NCBI RefSeq assembly: GCF_963676665.1
Contig: NZ_OY781371.1
Location: 434,001-498,000, forward strand
Reading direction: 5' to 3'
Length of the DNA stretch: 64,000 bases
From: an uncultured Tolumonas sp.
Lineage (GTDB): Bacteria > Pseudomonadota > Gammaproteobacteria > Enterobacterales > Aeromonadaceae
Numbering within the stretch: position 1 is the stretch's first letter; each line of letters starts with the position of its first letter. A model generated the notes under the pieces. It saw nothing but the letters and a program-made list of their open reading frames with translations, was not told where the DNA came from and made no database searches. A program made the translations under genes and the position numbers. Below are positions 20,528 through 29,126 of this stretch, one piece after another.

Positions 20528-22228
20528 ATGCTAGTAACACATTCCACACAGCGGATTTTATGGATAATTCTGTCTCTGTATTCTCTGCTTGGCATGCACT
20601 TCTTTATGCACAACCTGGGCGGTTCAGGGTTATATCTGCCATTTAATATGGTGGGATGGGCGTTTATCTCGGTGCTGATTAGTATTGGTATCTGGCATCT
20701 GACGGTAGTGAAACAGCTTACTTTTTCGCACACTCAGCTTTGGTTTCTGGCTGGGTTTGTGATTTTACTGCTGCCATTTCTGAATCCACATGCTGAATGG
20801 AATATACAAGCTCAGGCGCGTTTCCTTGCCATAGGTGCTGGGGCGCTGTTGTTTTTTGCATTGTCGCAGTTTCAGTTTTCCGATAAACAGCGTCATAGCT
20901 TGTTGTATCTACTGTTAGGTGCGGTAGCAATAGAGGCTGTATTCGGGCTAATTCAGTTCTTTATTTTGAAAGATGGTAATTGGATAGGTTATAACATCAA
21001 AATAAACCGCCCTTATGGTATTTTCCAGAAAGACAGCGTATTTTCCAGTTTTCTGGCGGCTGGTTTGAGCATTACATTTTATCTGCAACGCTGGGATAGC
21101 AATGTTCAGGCTTCCCGCTGGCGTCAAGGCGTTCTTAGCCTGATTTTACTGGCGACGCCGTTATTACTTGTGCAAGTGCAGTCTCGGGCAGGTATTTACG
21201 GTGCAGCACTCTCAGCTCTCGTTATGTTACCGGTTTTGTGGAATTACAACCGCCGTATTTTCTGGTGGTCGGTAGCGTTGCTTGGCATCAGTCTTTCTGT
21301 TGGTTTATTCATTTATACCTCTGCCCGTTCTGTCGAGAGTTATGAATTAACCTCAGGTTTCCGTAAGCTTTATTGGTCACACCTGTTGTCTATGCTGCCT
21401 CAATCTCCTTGGCTGGGTCATGGTTACGGTAGTTTTGAATATACCTTCCTGCATGATTTTTATGCGCCGGAACATATAACTTCAGGTATGCGTCTAATGG
21501 AGGAAAACCTCGATCATCCGCATAATGAAGTGCTGTTCTGGTTGCATGAGGGGGGCATTGTCGCTGTTATTGGGCTAGTAGTTTTTGCTATAGGCTATCT
21601 TCGCTCTGTTGTAAAATGTACGGGCTGGGCAAAACGACTTTCACTTCTGGCTTTGGTTTTACCGCTGCTATTTCATTCTATGGTGGAATATCCTTTCTAC
21701 CATTCGGTTGCACATTTCTTCTTTTTTATTGTGTTTCTTTGGTTAGCTGATTCTGAAAGCGGTCAGCAAAAACACATCGTTTGTGATTATTGGTTTTTGG
21801 CTCGTTTTATGGCGATCCTAATACCTTTAGTGGTTGTACCTTTTATGTTAACAGGATTACAAACAGCTTATGTATTAACTAAATACGATCGCATGAAGGA
21901 TAAAAATCCGCAGATGCTGGAACAGATCATTAACCCGCTGCCCTGGATGATGATGTATGAATTCCAGATGCGTAGCGTACAACTCACCTTCTCAGCAGCA
22001 ACGCATGATAGAGCCGGATTGGAAAGTTACGTTGACTGGGCAAAACAGTTTCTGCATAACACACCACGAGCCGCAGTTTACAGCCAACTGGTTTATGCCT
22101 TGCAACAGTTAAATGACAAAGAGCAGGCTCAATTTTGGTTAGATGAAGGTAAACGACTTTTCCCTCATGCTGATTTTCTGCAGAAAATTTCGCTTTCAAC
22201 TAGTTCTGTAGTTTCCGGTGCAAAATAA
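20528..22228 (+). CDS. PglL-type O-oligosaccharyltransferase / O-antigen ligase family protein
   Basis: A 566-residue polytopic protein of the Wzy_C superfamily. The N-terminal stretch HNLGGSGLYLPFN followed by a tryptophan matches the PglL_A signature of bacterial O-oligosaccharyltransferases. The central ligase domain has PYGIFQKDSVFSSFLA and the periplasmic HPHNEVLFWLHEGG loop with the conserved histidine. After the last helix a soluble C-terminal region of about 120 residues (Wzy_C_2-like) follows. PglL enzymes transfer lipid-linked glycans en bloc to Ser/Thr of pilins or other periplasmic proteins; WaaL relatives use lipid A-core. Because a separate Wzy candidate exists at 12682, this one is more likely a transferase than the polymerase, but I cannot separate the two by sequence alone. 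Confidence 0.8.
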   Translation: MLVTHSTQRILWIILSLYSLLGMHFFMHNLGGSGLYLPFNMVGWAFISVLISIGIWHLTVVKQLTFSHTQLWFLAGFVILLLPFLNPHAEWNIQAQARFLAIGAGALLFFALSQFQFSDKQRHSLLYLLLGAVAIEAVFGLIQFFILKDGNWIGYNIKINRPYGIFQKDSVFSSFLAAGLSITFYLQRWDSNVQASRWRQGVLSLILLATPLLLVQVQSRAGIYGAALSALVMLPVLWNYNRRIFWWSVALLGISLSVGLFIYTSARSVESYELTSGFRKLYWSHLLSMLPQSPWLGHGYGSFEYTFLHDFYAPEHITSGMRLMEENLDHPHNEVLFWLHEGGIVAVIGLVVFAIGYLRSVVKCTGWAKRLSLLALVLPLLFHSMVEYPFYHSVAHFFFFIVFLWLADSESGQQKHIVCDYWFLARFMAILIPLVVVPFMLTGLQTAYVLTKYDRMKDKNPQMLEQIINPLPWMMMYEFQMRSVQLTFSAATHDRAGLESYVDWAKQFLHNTPRAAVYSQLVYALQQLNDKEQAQFWLDEGKRLFPHADFLQKISLSTSSVVSGAK

Positions 22229-22236
22229 AACAAGTA

Positions 22237-23136
22237 ATGGTGATTAGATTGAAAAAAATAATGATAACCGGTGCCTACGGCCAGGTTGGTTTTTGTCTGA
22301 CGCAGCAAGCACTAGCAAATGGCTGGGATATTCTGGCGGTTGACAGAGACAAGCTGGATATTACCGATCCACAAGCGGTTAACGCACTGGTTAAAGAATA
22401 TCAGCCGGATGTCATCATTAATGCTGCAGCACATACCGCTGTTGATAAAGCTGAAACAGAAATTGATGTTTCTTATGCAATTAATCGTGATGGTCCCAAA
22501 TATCTGGCGGAAGCAGCAGCTTCAATCGATGCTGCTATGCTGCACATTTCTACAGATTATGTATTTGCCGGTGATAAAGATGGTATCTACAGTGAAACTG
22601 ATCCTGTAGCACCGCAAGGTATTTACGGTGCCAGCAAATTAGCTGGCGAAGGAGCGGTTATTGCGGCTAACTCTAAACATATCATTTTACGCACTGCCTG
22701 GGTCTTTGGTGAGCATGGCAATAACTTTGTCAAAACCATGCTGCGTCTTGGCTCACAACGTGATCAGCTGGGTATCGTCGCTGATCAGTTCGGTGGCCCG
22801 ACATATGCCGGCGATATTGCAGCAGCACTGCTGGCAATTGCGGAGAAAACTGTGACTGCACCGGAAGCCGTAACATGGGGTATTTATCACTTTGCCGGTG
22901 AACCGCATGTGAACTGGCATCAGTTTGCGCAGGCGATTTTTGATAAAGCTGTTGCGCAGCAGTTATTGGCAAAAGCACCACAACTGAATGCATTAACGAC
23001 GGCAGACTATCCGACACCTGCTAAACGCCCGGCAAACTCACGTCTGGACTGTCGTAAAATTTTCACCGAATTTTGTATTCAACCGAGTGACTGGCATAAG
23101 GCACTGGAAAATATCGCTGCTTACACGCCGCAATAA
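22237..23136 (+). CDS. rmlD: dTDP-4-dehydrorhamnose reductase
   Basis: Last enzyme of dTDP-L-rhamnose synthesis, an NAD(P)H-dependent reductase of the extended short-chain dehydrogenase family. The cofactor motif is [10 protein letters not shown] near the N-terminus. [19 protein letters not shown] and the catalytic YGASKLAGE follow, and the length (299) is standard. The frame opens at ATG 22237; TTG 22249 and ATG 22261 are alternative starts, and the last would place the Rossmann motif at the very N-terminus as in some homologues. It is first in an rmlDACB order with short gaps (23, 8 and 15 bases), so the four form one translation unit. Confidence 0.94.
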   Translation: MVIRLKKIMITGAYGQVGFCLTQQALANGWDILAVDRDKLDITDPQAVNALVKEYQPDVIINAAAHTAVDKAETEIDVSYAINRDGPKYLAEAAASIDAAMLHISTDYVFAGDKDGIYSETDPVAPQGIYGASKLAGEGAVIAANSKHIILRTAWVFGEHGNNFVKTMLRLGSQRDQLGIVADQFGGPTYAGDIAAALLAIAEKTVTAPEAVTWGIYHFAGEPHVNWHQFAQAIFDKAVAQQLLAKAPQLNALTTADYPTPAKRPANSRLDCRKIFTEFCIQPSDWHKALENIAAYTPQ

Positions 23137-23159
23137 ATAGCAAAAGGATAGAACAAATA

Positions 23160-24041
23160 ATGAAAGGTATTATTCTGGCGGGTGGCAGTGGCACACGTCT
23201 GCATCCGGCCACTGTGGCAATCAATAAACAACTGTTGCCTGTTTACGATAAGCCGATGATTTATTACCCGTTAAGCACCCTGATGTTGGCCGGGATCAAA
23301 GATATTTTGCTGATCAGTACGCCGCGTGATCAGGAAAGCTATCAGCGTCTGCTGGGGGATGGCCATCAGTGGGGCATCCATATCGAGTATGCTATCCAAC
23401 CGAGCCCGGATGGCTTGGCTCAGGCGTTTATTATCGGCGAACAATTTATTGGTAACGACTCAGTATGTCTGGTTCTTGGCGATAATATTTTCCATGGTCA
23501 TGGTCTGGCGGAAACACTGCAGGAAGCGGCTTCCCGTACAGAAGGTGCGACTGTTTTCGGTTATTATGTGCAGGATCCAGAACGCTATGGCGTGGTTGAA
23601 TTTAATTCGGCTGGTCAGGCCATTTCTATTGAAGAAAAGCCGCTTAAACCACGTTCTAACTATGCCGTAACCGGATTGTATTTCTATGACAATCAGGTGG
23701 TTGAAATCGCCAAAAACGTGAAACCTTCTGCACGTGGTGAATTGGAAATTACCGATGTAAATAACGTGTACCTGCAGCGCCAACAATTACGTGTTGAACG
23801 TATGGGCCGCGGTTGTGCCTGGCTGGATACCGGTACCCATGATTCTCTGCTAGATGCCTCTATTTTTATGCGCGTGCTGGAAAAACGTCAGGGACAGAAA
23901 GTCGCTTGCCCGGAAGAAACCGCGTATCGCATGGGCTTCATTACTGCTGAACAATTACGTGAATTGGCGAAACCTCTGGTGAAAAGTGGTTACGGCGCAT
24001 ATCTGCAACGCATTGCTGATGAAGAAAACTGGGTGAAATAA
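23160..24041 (+). CDS. rmlA: Glucose-1-phosphate thymidylyltransferase
   Basis: First step of dTDP-rhamnose synthesis: glucose-1-P plus dTTP gives dTDP-glucose. It has the nucleotidyltransferase signature [28 protein letters not shown] at the N-terminus, the catalytic Asp in [10 protein letters not shown], and [20 protein letters not shown]. At 293 residues it matches RmlA/RffH. The ribosome site AAAGGAT precedes the ATG. It is regulated in the family by feedback from dTDP-rhamnose; nothing in the upstream sequence suggests separate transcription control. Confidence 0.95.
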   Translation: MKGIILAGGSGTRLHPATVAINKQLLPVYDKPMIYYPLSTLMLAGIKDILLISTPRDQESYQRLLGDGHQWGIHIEYAIQPSPDGLAQAFIIGEQFIGNDSVCLVLGDNIFHGHGLAETLQEAASRTEGATVFGYYVQDPERYGVVEFNSAGQAISIEEKPLKPRSNYAVTGLYFYDNQVVEIAKNVKPSARGELEITDVNNVYLQRQQLRVERMGRGCAWLDTGTHDSLLDASIFMRVLEKRQGQKVACPEETAYRMGFITAEQLRELAKPLVKSGYGAYLQRIADEENWVK

Positions 24042-24049
24042 GGTCTGTC

Positions 24050-24598
24050 ATGCAAATTATTGATACCGCAATTCCTGATGTAAAAATCATTGAACCAGCT
24101 GTGTTTGGTGATGAGCGTGGTTTCTTTATGGAAACCTGGCAAGAGCAAAAATTTAATGAACTAGTATGTGAACGCCGGTTTGTGCAGGATAACCATTCCA
24201 AGTCCCGCCAAGGCATTCTGCGTGGTTTACATTACCAAACTGAACAGACTCAGGGCAAACTGGTACGTGTTGTTGCTGGTGAAGTATTTGATGTGGCGGT
24301 GGATATTCGCCGTTCATCACCAACCTTTGGTCAGGCTGTGGGTGTATTGTTATCTGCCGAAAATAAGCGTCAGCTCTGGGTGCCGGAAGGTTTTGCGCAT
24401 GGTTTTTATGTCACCACTGAAACCGCTGAATTCGTTTATAAATGCACTAATTATTACAACCCATCTGCAGAACATTCTATTCGTTGGGATGATCCGGATC
24501 TGAATATCCAATGGCCGTTAGTAAATGGTCAACAGCCCTCGCTTTCTGCCAAAGATGCAGAGGGAAAATTCTTCAAAGATGCGGTTCATTTCGACTAG
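24050..24598 (+). CDS. rmlC: dTDP-4-dehydrorhamnose 3,5-epimerase
   Basis: Cupin-fold epimerase acting on dTDP-4-keto-6-deoxyglucose at C3 and C5. Seen in the sequence: EPAVFGDERGFFMETW at the N-terminus, the catalytic His in GILRGLHYQ, the DVAVDIRRSSPTFGQ strand, and PEGFAHGFYVTTETAEFVYKCTNYYNP with the catalytic Tyr. The length (182) is normal. It lies between rmlA and rmlB with gaps of 8 and 15 bases. Confidence 0.95.
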   Translation: MQIIDTAIPDVKIIEPAVFGDERGFFMETWQEQKFNELVCERRFVQDNHSKSRQGILRGLHYQTEQTQGKLVRVVAGEVFDVAVDIRRSSPTFGQAVGVLLSAENKRQLWVPEGFAHGFYVTTETAEFVYKCTNYYNPSAEHSIRWDDPDLNIQWPLVNGQQPSLSAKDAEGKFFKDAVHFD

Positions 24599-24613
24599 GT
24601 TGAGATTTTTTTC

Positions 24614-25678
24614 ATGAAAAAATTACTTGTTACCGGTGGTGCCGGTTTTATCGGCACCAACTTTGTTCATTACTGGCTAAAAACGCACCCATCCGATCGT
24701 GTGGTGGTGCTGGATGCGCTGACCTATGCCGGCAATATCGAAACCCTGCGTCCGCTGATGGATAACCCGAATTTCCGTTTTGTGAAAGGGAATATCTGTA
24801 ATTCCGAACTGGTGGAAATGCTGCTGCGTGATGAGCAGATCGACACGCTGGTGCATTTTGCTGCAGAATCGCATGTTGACCGCTCTATTACTGGCCCGGA
24901 TGCATTTATCGAAACCAATATTATTGGTACTCACAGCCTGCTAAAAGCAGCCCGTGCCGTTTGGCTGGCTGATCCGGCAAACCCGTTACCGCATCGCTTC
25001 CACCATGTATCTACCGATGAAGTGTATGGCACACTGGAACTGACGGATCCAGCCTTTACTGAAGCAACTGCGTACGCACCGAACTCGCCATATTCCGCTT
25101 CGAAAGCTGCATCTGATCACTTAGTCCGTGCATACCACCATACTTATGGCCTGCAGGTAACGACCAGTAACTGTTCTAATAACTATGGTTATTATCACTT
25201 TCCGGAAAAACTGATCCCGCTGTGCCTAACCAATATTCTGGATAATAAAGCGCTGCCAATTTACGGTGATGGCAAACAGATCCGTGATTGGTTGTTTGTG
25301 GAAGATCACTGCCGCGGTATTGAGCTGGTGCTGAATAAAGGCGTGATTGGTGAAACCTACAATATCGGTGGTGTTAACGAATGGCAGAACATTGATATTG
25401 TGCATCTGATCTGTGAACTGGTGGATGGTGAATTTGCTGCCGATAGCTCATTGGCAACCCGTTATCCTGCATCGCCTTGTGCGAAAGGTGAATCTGCGAA
25501 GTCATTGATTACTTATGTGACGGATCGTGCAGGTCATGATCGCCGTTATGCTGTGGGCACTGAGAAAATCCAGAGTGAACTGGGTTATCAGCCACAGGAA
25601 ACCTTCCAGACGGGTATAGCCAAAACCATCAAATGGTATCTGGCGAATGAAAACTGGTGGCGTCCGCTGAAGAAATAA
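24614..25678 (+). CDS. rmlB: dTDP-glucose 4,6-dehydratase
   Basis: NAD-dependent dehydratase converting dTDP-glucose to dTDP-4-keto-6-deoxyglucose. The cofactor motif is VTGGAGFIGTNFVHY, the catalytic Thr-Asp-Glu is in VSTDEVYG, and the Tyr-x-x-x-Lys is in YSASKAASDH. The motif NCSNNYGYYHFPEKLIPL is conserved, although Tyr-Tyr replaces the more usual Pro-Tyr or Pro-Phe pair after YG. The length (354) is typical. It is the last gene of the polysaccharide transcript, with a strong terminator starting about 30 bases after its stop. Confidence 0.95.
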   Translation: MKKLLVTGGAGFIGTNFVHYWLKTHPSDRVVVLDALTYAGNIETLRPLMDNPNFRFVKGNICNSELVEMLLRDEQIDTLVHFAAESHVDRSITGPDAFIETNIIGTHSLLKAARAVWLADPANPLPHRFHHVSTDEVYGTLELTDPAFTEATAYAPNSPYSASKAASDHLVRAYHHTYGLQVTTSNCSNNYGYYHFPEKLIPLCLTNILDNKALPIYGDGKQIRDWLFVEDHCRGIELVLNKGVIGETYNIGGVNEWQNIDIVHLICELVDGEFAADSSLATRYPASPCAKGESAKSLITYVTDRAGHDRRYAVGTEKIQSELGYQPQETFQTGIAKTIKWYLANENWWRPLKK

Positions 25679-25706
25679 ACCTGTTTTACATCAGATGTGA
25701 GTGATT

Positions 25707-25746
25707 AAAAAGCCCTGAGATATATTGTTGTCTCAGGGCTTTTTTG
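25707..25746 (+). terminator. Intrinsic terminator closing the polysaccharide locus
   Basis: A perfect 10-bp stem (AGCCCTGAGA at 25711-25720, TCTCAGGGCT at 25731-25740) with a 10-base loop, flanked by AAAA and a T-rich tail. It ends the transcript that begins at the JUMPStart element. Confidence 0.9.
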
Positions 25747-25757
25747 TTTTCCGGCTA

Positions 25758-25773
25758 TGGCACACTTTTTGAT
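25758..25773 (+). promoter_or_regulatory. Sigma-54-like promoter upstream of the IS-split gene
   Basis: TGGCAC, five bases, then TTGAT. The -24 half is a perfect match to the RpoN consensus; the -12 half has GA where GC is usual. It lies 46 bases upstream of the ATG at 25820. I see no activator site, so this is a candidate only. Confidence 0.4.
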
Positions 25774-25819
25774 AAATCCCTTCCGGGAATTTTATTAATC
25801 GACTTGGAGGTTGGTGCTT

Positions 25820-25929
25820 ATGCTGTTAAATACATACGAACAAAATGGACGCTTGTTCAATATGAATTTCATCGAAGAGGCCGGTGCTGGCGTGTCTGGT
25901 TATCGCGGTGAATTAGTGTTGGTGCAAGG
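25820..25929 (+). pseudogene. 5' fragment of an unknown gene split by an ISAs1-family insertion
   Basis: ATG 25820 is preceded by a good ribosome site (TTGGAGG). The 36 complete codons read MLLNTYEQNGRLFNMNF and onward, then run into the IS left end at 25930. Removing the IS and one 10-bp target copy joins it in frame to 28402-28852. The restored gene has 186 codons plus stop. I do not recognise the protein. It is acidic, has no signal peptide or membrane segment, and carries no motif I can name. The in-frame rejoining is direct evidence that it was one gene before insertion. Confidence 0.85.
25920..25929 (+). repeat. Target-site duplication, left copy
   Basis: TGGTGCAAGG directly abuts the left terminal repeat of the IS and is repeated exactly at 28392-28401 after the right end. 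Ten bases is within the range reported for the ISAs1 family. Confidence 0.9.
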
Positions 25930-27248
25930 CAGGGCAAAAGCATGAAAGCCCGCATGATATAAGGCTTTGAGAAAGGATTGAATTTTAAAATTCTGATCTT
26001 ATTTTTACCGTAATTCTTTAAATTCTGAAACTATTTTTTCGATCGATTTGACGATCCTATCCCCCTGTGATCTTATCCTTTCTTTTGCCGGATAACTCAC
26101 TATGAACGGACTCAGCCTTTTGGATCAAATATCTATTATTCATGACTACCGTCAATCTTGGAAAACCAGTTATACCCTGGCTGATATTCTTTTTCTGACT
26201 ATCACTGCCATTATTGGTGGTGCTGAGGGCTGGGAAGAAATTGCCGATTTCGGTGAAGATCATCTGGATTGGTTACGTTTATACGGTGATTTTGAAAATG
26301 GCTGTCCTTCTCATCACACCATTGCACGTGTCATGGGGATGATTTCAGGAAAACAGCTACAGACGCTATTTTGTCAGTGGATGAAAAATTGTCATACCCT
26401 CACGGCGGGTTCCGTTGTTGCCATTGATGGTAAATCGCTACGCGCCACTTATGATAAATCCAAACGTGATAACGTGATCCACATGGTCAGTGCGTTCAGT
26501 GCTCAGAATAGTATGGTCTTAGGGCAAGTAAAAACAGCCACTAAATCCAATGAGATCACTGCTGTTCCTGAACTACTGCAACTGCTTGAATTAAAAGGTT
26601 GTTTAGTGACACTAGACGCCATGGGATGTCAGCATAAAATTGCACAGGAAATCATTAAAAAGAAAGCGGACTATTTACTGGCAGTGAAAGGAAATCAGGG
26701 AAAACTGGCTGATGCGTTTGATAACTGGTATTCCCCTGCGATGTGGATGGGAAAATTGTACGACAGTTACAGTACGCAGGAAAAAGGGCATGGTCGGGAA
26801 GAAACTCGTTTCTGCATTGTGAGCCATAATTTAACGCCCTTAGGTGATCTGGCCTATGACTGGCCAGAATTGACCACCATAGGCATCGTCGGCGTTAACC
26901 GACAGGAGAGCGTTGCGCCTGTACGTGCAGAATCAATTGTCCTTCGCTATTACATCAGCTCCGCAAAGTTAACCGCCAAAGAATTATTAGAGGCCACCCG
27001 AGCGCATTGGTCGATCGAGAACCAATTACACTGGCGTTTAGATGTCGGAATGCGGGAAGATGAATGCCAAATTGTTCGGGGTGAAGCGGGTGCAAATCTC
27101 GCCGTATGTCGACACATAGCCATGAACTTACTGACAGCGGACAAAACATTTAAAGCGGGTATTAAACGGAAACAAAAACGAGCGGGTCGGAATAATGAGT
27201 ACCTCTCGCAAATCCTTACGGGCTGCGGGTCTTCATGATTTTGCCCTG
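25930..27248 (+). mobile_element. Complete ISAs1-family insertion sequence
   Basis: A 1319-bp element. The left end begins CAGGGCAAAAGCATGAA and the right end is the inverse of CAGGGCAAAATCATGAA, so the terminal repeats match over about 17 bases with one difference, and the family's CAGGGCAAAA tip is intact. One transposase gene fills most of it. The element inserted into an unknown gene in the same orientation. Directly abutting its right end is a second, left-truncated copy (27249-28391). Confidence 0.93.
26102..27238 (+). CDS. ISAs1-family transposase (H-repeat type)
   Basis: A 378-residue DDE transposase closely resembling H-repeat-associated/ISAs1 proteins. The N-terminal DDE_Tnp_1-associated domain contains ISIIHDYRQSWKTSYTLADI and GAEGWEEIADFGEDHLDW. 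The catalytic core carries VVAIDGKSLRATYDKSKR (first Asp), VTLDAMGCQ (second Asp) and the WSIENQLHWRLDVGMREDEC region with the Glu. Nothing is truncated and no frameshift is visible, so it may be active. Upstream within the IS, 25931-26101 is AT-rich and should carry the promoter. The copy at 27249-28391 is nearly identical. Confidence 0.95.
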   Translation: MNGLSLLDQISIIHDYRQSWKTSYTLADILFLTITAIIGGAEGWEEIADFGEDHLDWLRLYGDFENGCPSHHTIARVMGMISGKQLQTLFCQWMKNCHTLTAGSVVAIDGKSLRATYDKSKRDNVIHMVSAFSAQNSMVLGQVKTATKSNEITAVPELLQLLELKGCLVTLDAMGCQHKIAQEIIKKKADYLLAVKGNQGKLADAFDNWYSPAMWMGKLYDSYSTQEKGHGREETRFCIVSHNLTPLGDLAYDWPELTTIGIVGVNRQESVAPVRAESIVLRYYISSAKLTAKELLEATRAHWSIENQLHWRLDVGMREDECQIVRGEAGANLAVCRHIAMNLLTADKTFKAGIKRKQKRAGRNNEYLSQILTGCGSS

Positions 27249-28381
27249 ACGGACTCAGCCTTTTGGATCAAATATCTATTATTCATGACTACCGTCAATC
27301 TTAGAAAACCAGTTATACCCTGGCTGATATTCTTTTTCTGACTATCACTGCCATTATTGGTGGTGCTGAGGGCTGGGAAGAAATTGCCGATTTCGGTGAA
27401 GATCATCTGGATTGGTTACGTTTATACGGTGATTTTGAAAATGGCTGTCCTTCTCATCACACCATTGCACGTGTCATGGGGATGATTTCAGGAAAACAGC
27501 TACAGACGCTATTTTGTCAGTGGATGAAAAATTGTCATACCCTCACGGCTGGTTCTGTTGTTGCCATTGATGGTAAATCGCTACGCGCCACTTATGATAA
27601 ATTCAAACGTGATAACGTGATCCACATGGTCAGTGCGTTCAGTGCTCAGAATAGTATGGTCTTAGGGCAAGTAAAAACAGCCACTAAATCCAATGAGATC
27701 ACTGCTGTTCCTGAACTACTGCAACTGCTTGAATTAAAAGGTTGTTTAGTGACACTAGACGCCATGGGATGTCAGCATAAAATTGCACAGGAAATCATTA
27801 AAAAGAAAGCGGACTATTTACTGGCAGTGAAAGGAAATCAGGGAAAACTGGCTGATGCGTTTGATAACTGGTATTCCCCTGCGATGTGGATGGGAAAATT
27901 GTACGACAGTTACAGTACGCAGGAAAAAGGGCATGGTCGGGAAGAAACTCGTTTCTGCATTGTGAGCCATGATTTAACGCCCTTAGGTGATCTGGCCTAT
28001 GACTGGCCAGAATTGACCACCATAGGTATCGTCGGCGTTAACCGACAGGAGAGCGTTGCGCCTGTACGCGCAGAATCAATTGTCCTTCGCTATTACATCA
28101 GCTCCGCAAAGTTAACCGCCAAAGAATTATTAGAGGCCACCCGAGCGCATTGGTCGATCGAGAACCAATTACACTGGCGTTTAGATGTCGGAATGCGGGA
28201 AGATGAATGCCAAATTGTTCGGGGTGAAGCGGGTGCAAATCTCGCCGTATGTCGACACATAGCCATGAACTTACTGACAGCGGACAAAACATTTAAAGCG
28301 GGTATTAAACGGAAACAAAAACGAGCGGGTCGGAATAATGAGTACCTCTCGCAAATCCTTACGGGCTGCGGGTCTTCATGA
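27249..28381 (+). pseudogene. Broken ISAs1-family transposase (second copy)
   Basis: The start codon is missing because the copy begins at the ACGG of codon 2, and codon 20 is a TAG stop where copy 1 has Trp. An internal ATG at 27476 opens a 301-residue frame that retains the catalytic core (AIDGKSLRATYDKFKR, TLDAMGCQ, WSIENQLHW) but lacks the N-terminal domain. It could make a truncated protein able to interfere with or bind the intact transposase, but it has no evident promoter or ribosome site of its own. Most likely non-functional. Confidence 0.9.
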
Positions 28382-28391
28382 TTTTGCCCTG
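27249..28391 (+). mobile_element. Left-truncated tandem second copy of the ISAs1-family element
   Basis: Position for position, this 1143-bp segment repeats 26106-27248 at a constant offset of 1143 with no length change. It lacks the left terminal repeat, the leader and the first four bases of the transposase gene. By eye there are at least seven substitutions between the copies, among them TGG to TAG at 27302-27304, and a Ser-to-Phe and an Asn-to-Asp change. The right terminal repeat is intact and is followed by the second target duplication. Confidence 0.92.
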
Positions 28392-28401
28392 TGGTGCAAG
28401 G
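28392..28401 (+). repeat. Target-site duplication, right copy
   Basis: TGGTGCAAGG, identical to 25920-25929, directly follows the right terminal repeat of the truncated second IS copy. Confidence 0.9.
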
Positions 28402-28852
28402 CGAAGTGGGTGATTCAGCGGGTCGTCGTAAGCCACCAGTTTCGGTTATTGAGCAGGCGGTTATGCTGGCTGATGCTGAAAAAATCAAAATGCTGAGTGG
28501 TCTTTTGCATGATTTAGCTGAACTGGAACATTTCTTTTCCGGTTATGCTGCTGATCTGGATGCGGATACTACGCCTATCTTTTTCGTAGTTAATGCTGCA
28601 AAAGAGATGAAAATATCAGCAAATGGCGTGACGGTTGATGTTATTCCTCTACCTGAAGGGCTTGTTTGGGCTGAACTCAGTGATCTACTTGGTTTAGAGA
28701 AAAGTGATTTCAAAGGTCAGTCATCAGGTGAAAAAATTGCTACTGTCTACGATTCATTGAAAAGTTATCGCTCTGGTTTTAGCGAGGTTAGTTGGGCTAA
28801 TGCATTAACTTGTGTCACCAATGCCAAACGTGAAACCCGTGGCGCACTTTGA
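28402..28852 (+). pseudogene. 3' fragment of the IS-split unknown gene
   Basis: Continues the frame of the 25820 fragment once the IS is removed. The 150 codons (including stop) include a helix-rich stretch (VIEQAVMLADAEKIKMLSGL, then HDLAELEHFFSGY), a beta-like segment (TPIFFVVNAAKEMKISANGV) and a C-terminus ending TRGAL. A GTG at 28391, on the IS border, could start a 153-residue product, but without a convincing ribosome site. No family is recognised. The gene ends shortly before a terminator. Confidence 0.8.
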
Positions 28853-28878
28853 TTGGCATTGCGCGTTTTTATACTTTT

Positions 28879-28907
28879 CCCGCTGTTACTTAATGGCGGG
28901 TTTTTTT
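28879..28907 (+). terminator. Intrinsic terminator after the split gene
   Basis: A 5-bp G/C stem (CCCGC/GCGGG) with a 12-base loop, then seven T residues. Short stem but a strong tail; positioned 27 bases after the stop of the split gene. Confidence 0.6.
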
Positions 28908-28939
28908 CGTTATGTTTATGTATAAAACCAACCTATGGG

Positions 28940-28970
28940 ACAGACAAAATGTATGTTTTGTCTGTTTTTT
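28940..28970 (+). terminator. Second intrinsic terminator upstream of the WbpL-like gene
   Basis: A perfect 10-bp stem ACAGACAAAA/TTTTGTCTGT with a 6-base loop, followed by T residues. With the one at 28879 it makes two stacked terminators, which should isolate the next gene from upstream transcription. The rest of 28853-29126 is AT-rich; a TATAAT at 29033-29038 is the only promoter-like sequence I see and has no well-spaced -35. Confidence 0.75.
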
Positions 28971-29126
28971 ACTGCACCTGAAAAATCTTGAGTCCTTATG
29001 CGAGTTAAAGCGGTTGTTTTCTGAGAAATGTATATAATACTCAAAACAGAGTAGGGTATCGTTTCTTGTAGATACGACTCTCTATAAAAATAGTAACGCA
29101 GTGTGCAGTAGTGGTCCCTTCCAATT

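Noticed and set aside
27476..28381. 301-residue transposase frame as an intact gene
   Set aside because: It is the tail of the truncated second IS copy, which has lost its start codon and carries a TAG at codon 20.
29014..29038. TTGTTT/TATAAT promoter for the WbpL-like gene
   Set aside because: The spacer is only 13 bases, too short for a normal sigma-70 promoter; the TATAAT alone is weak evidence in AT-rich DNA.
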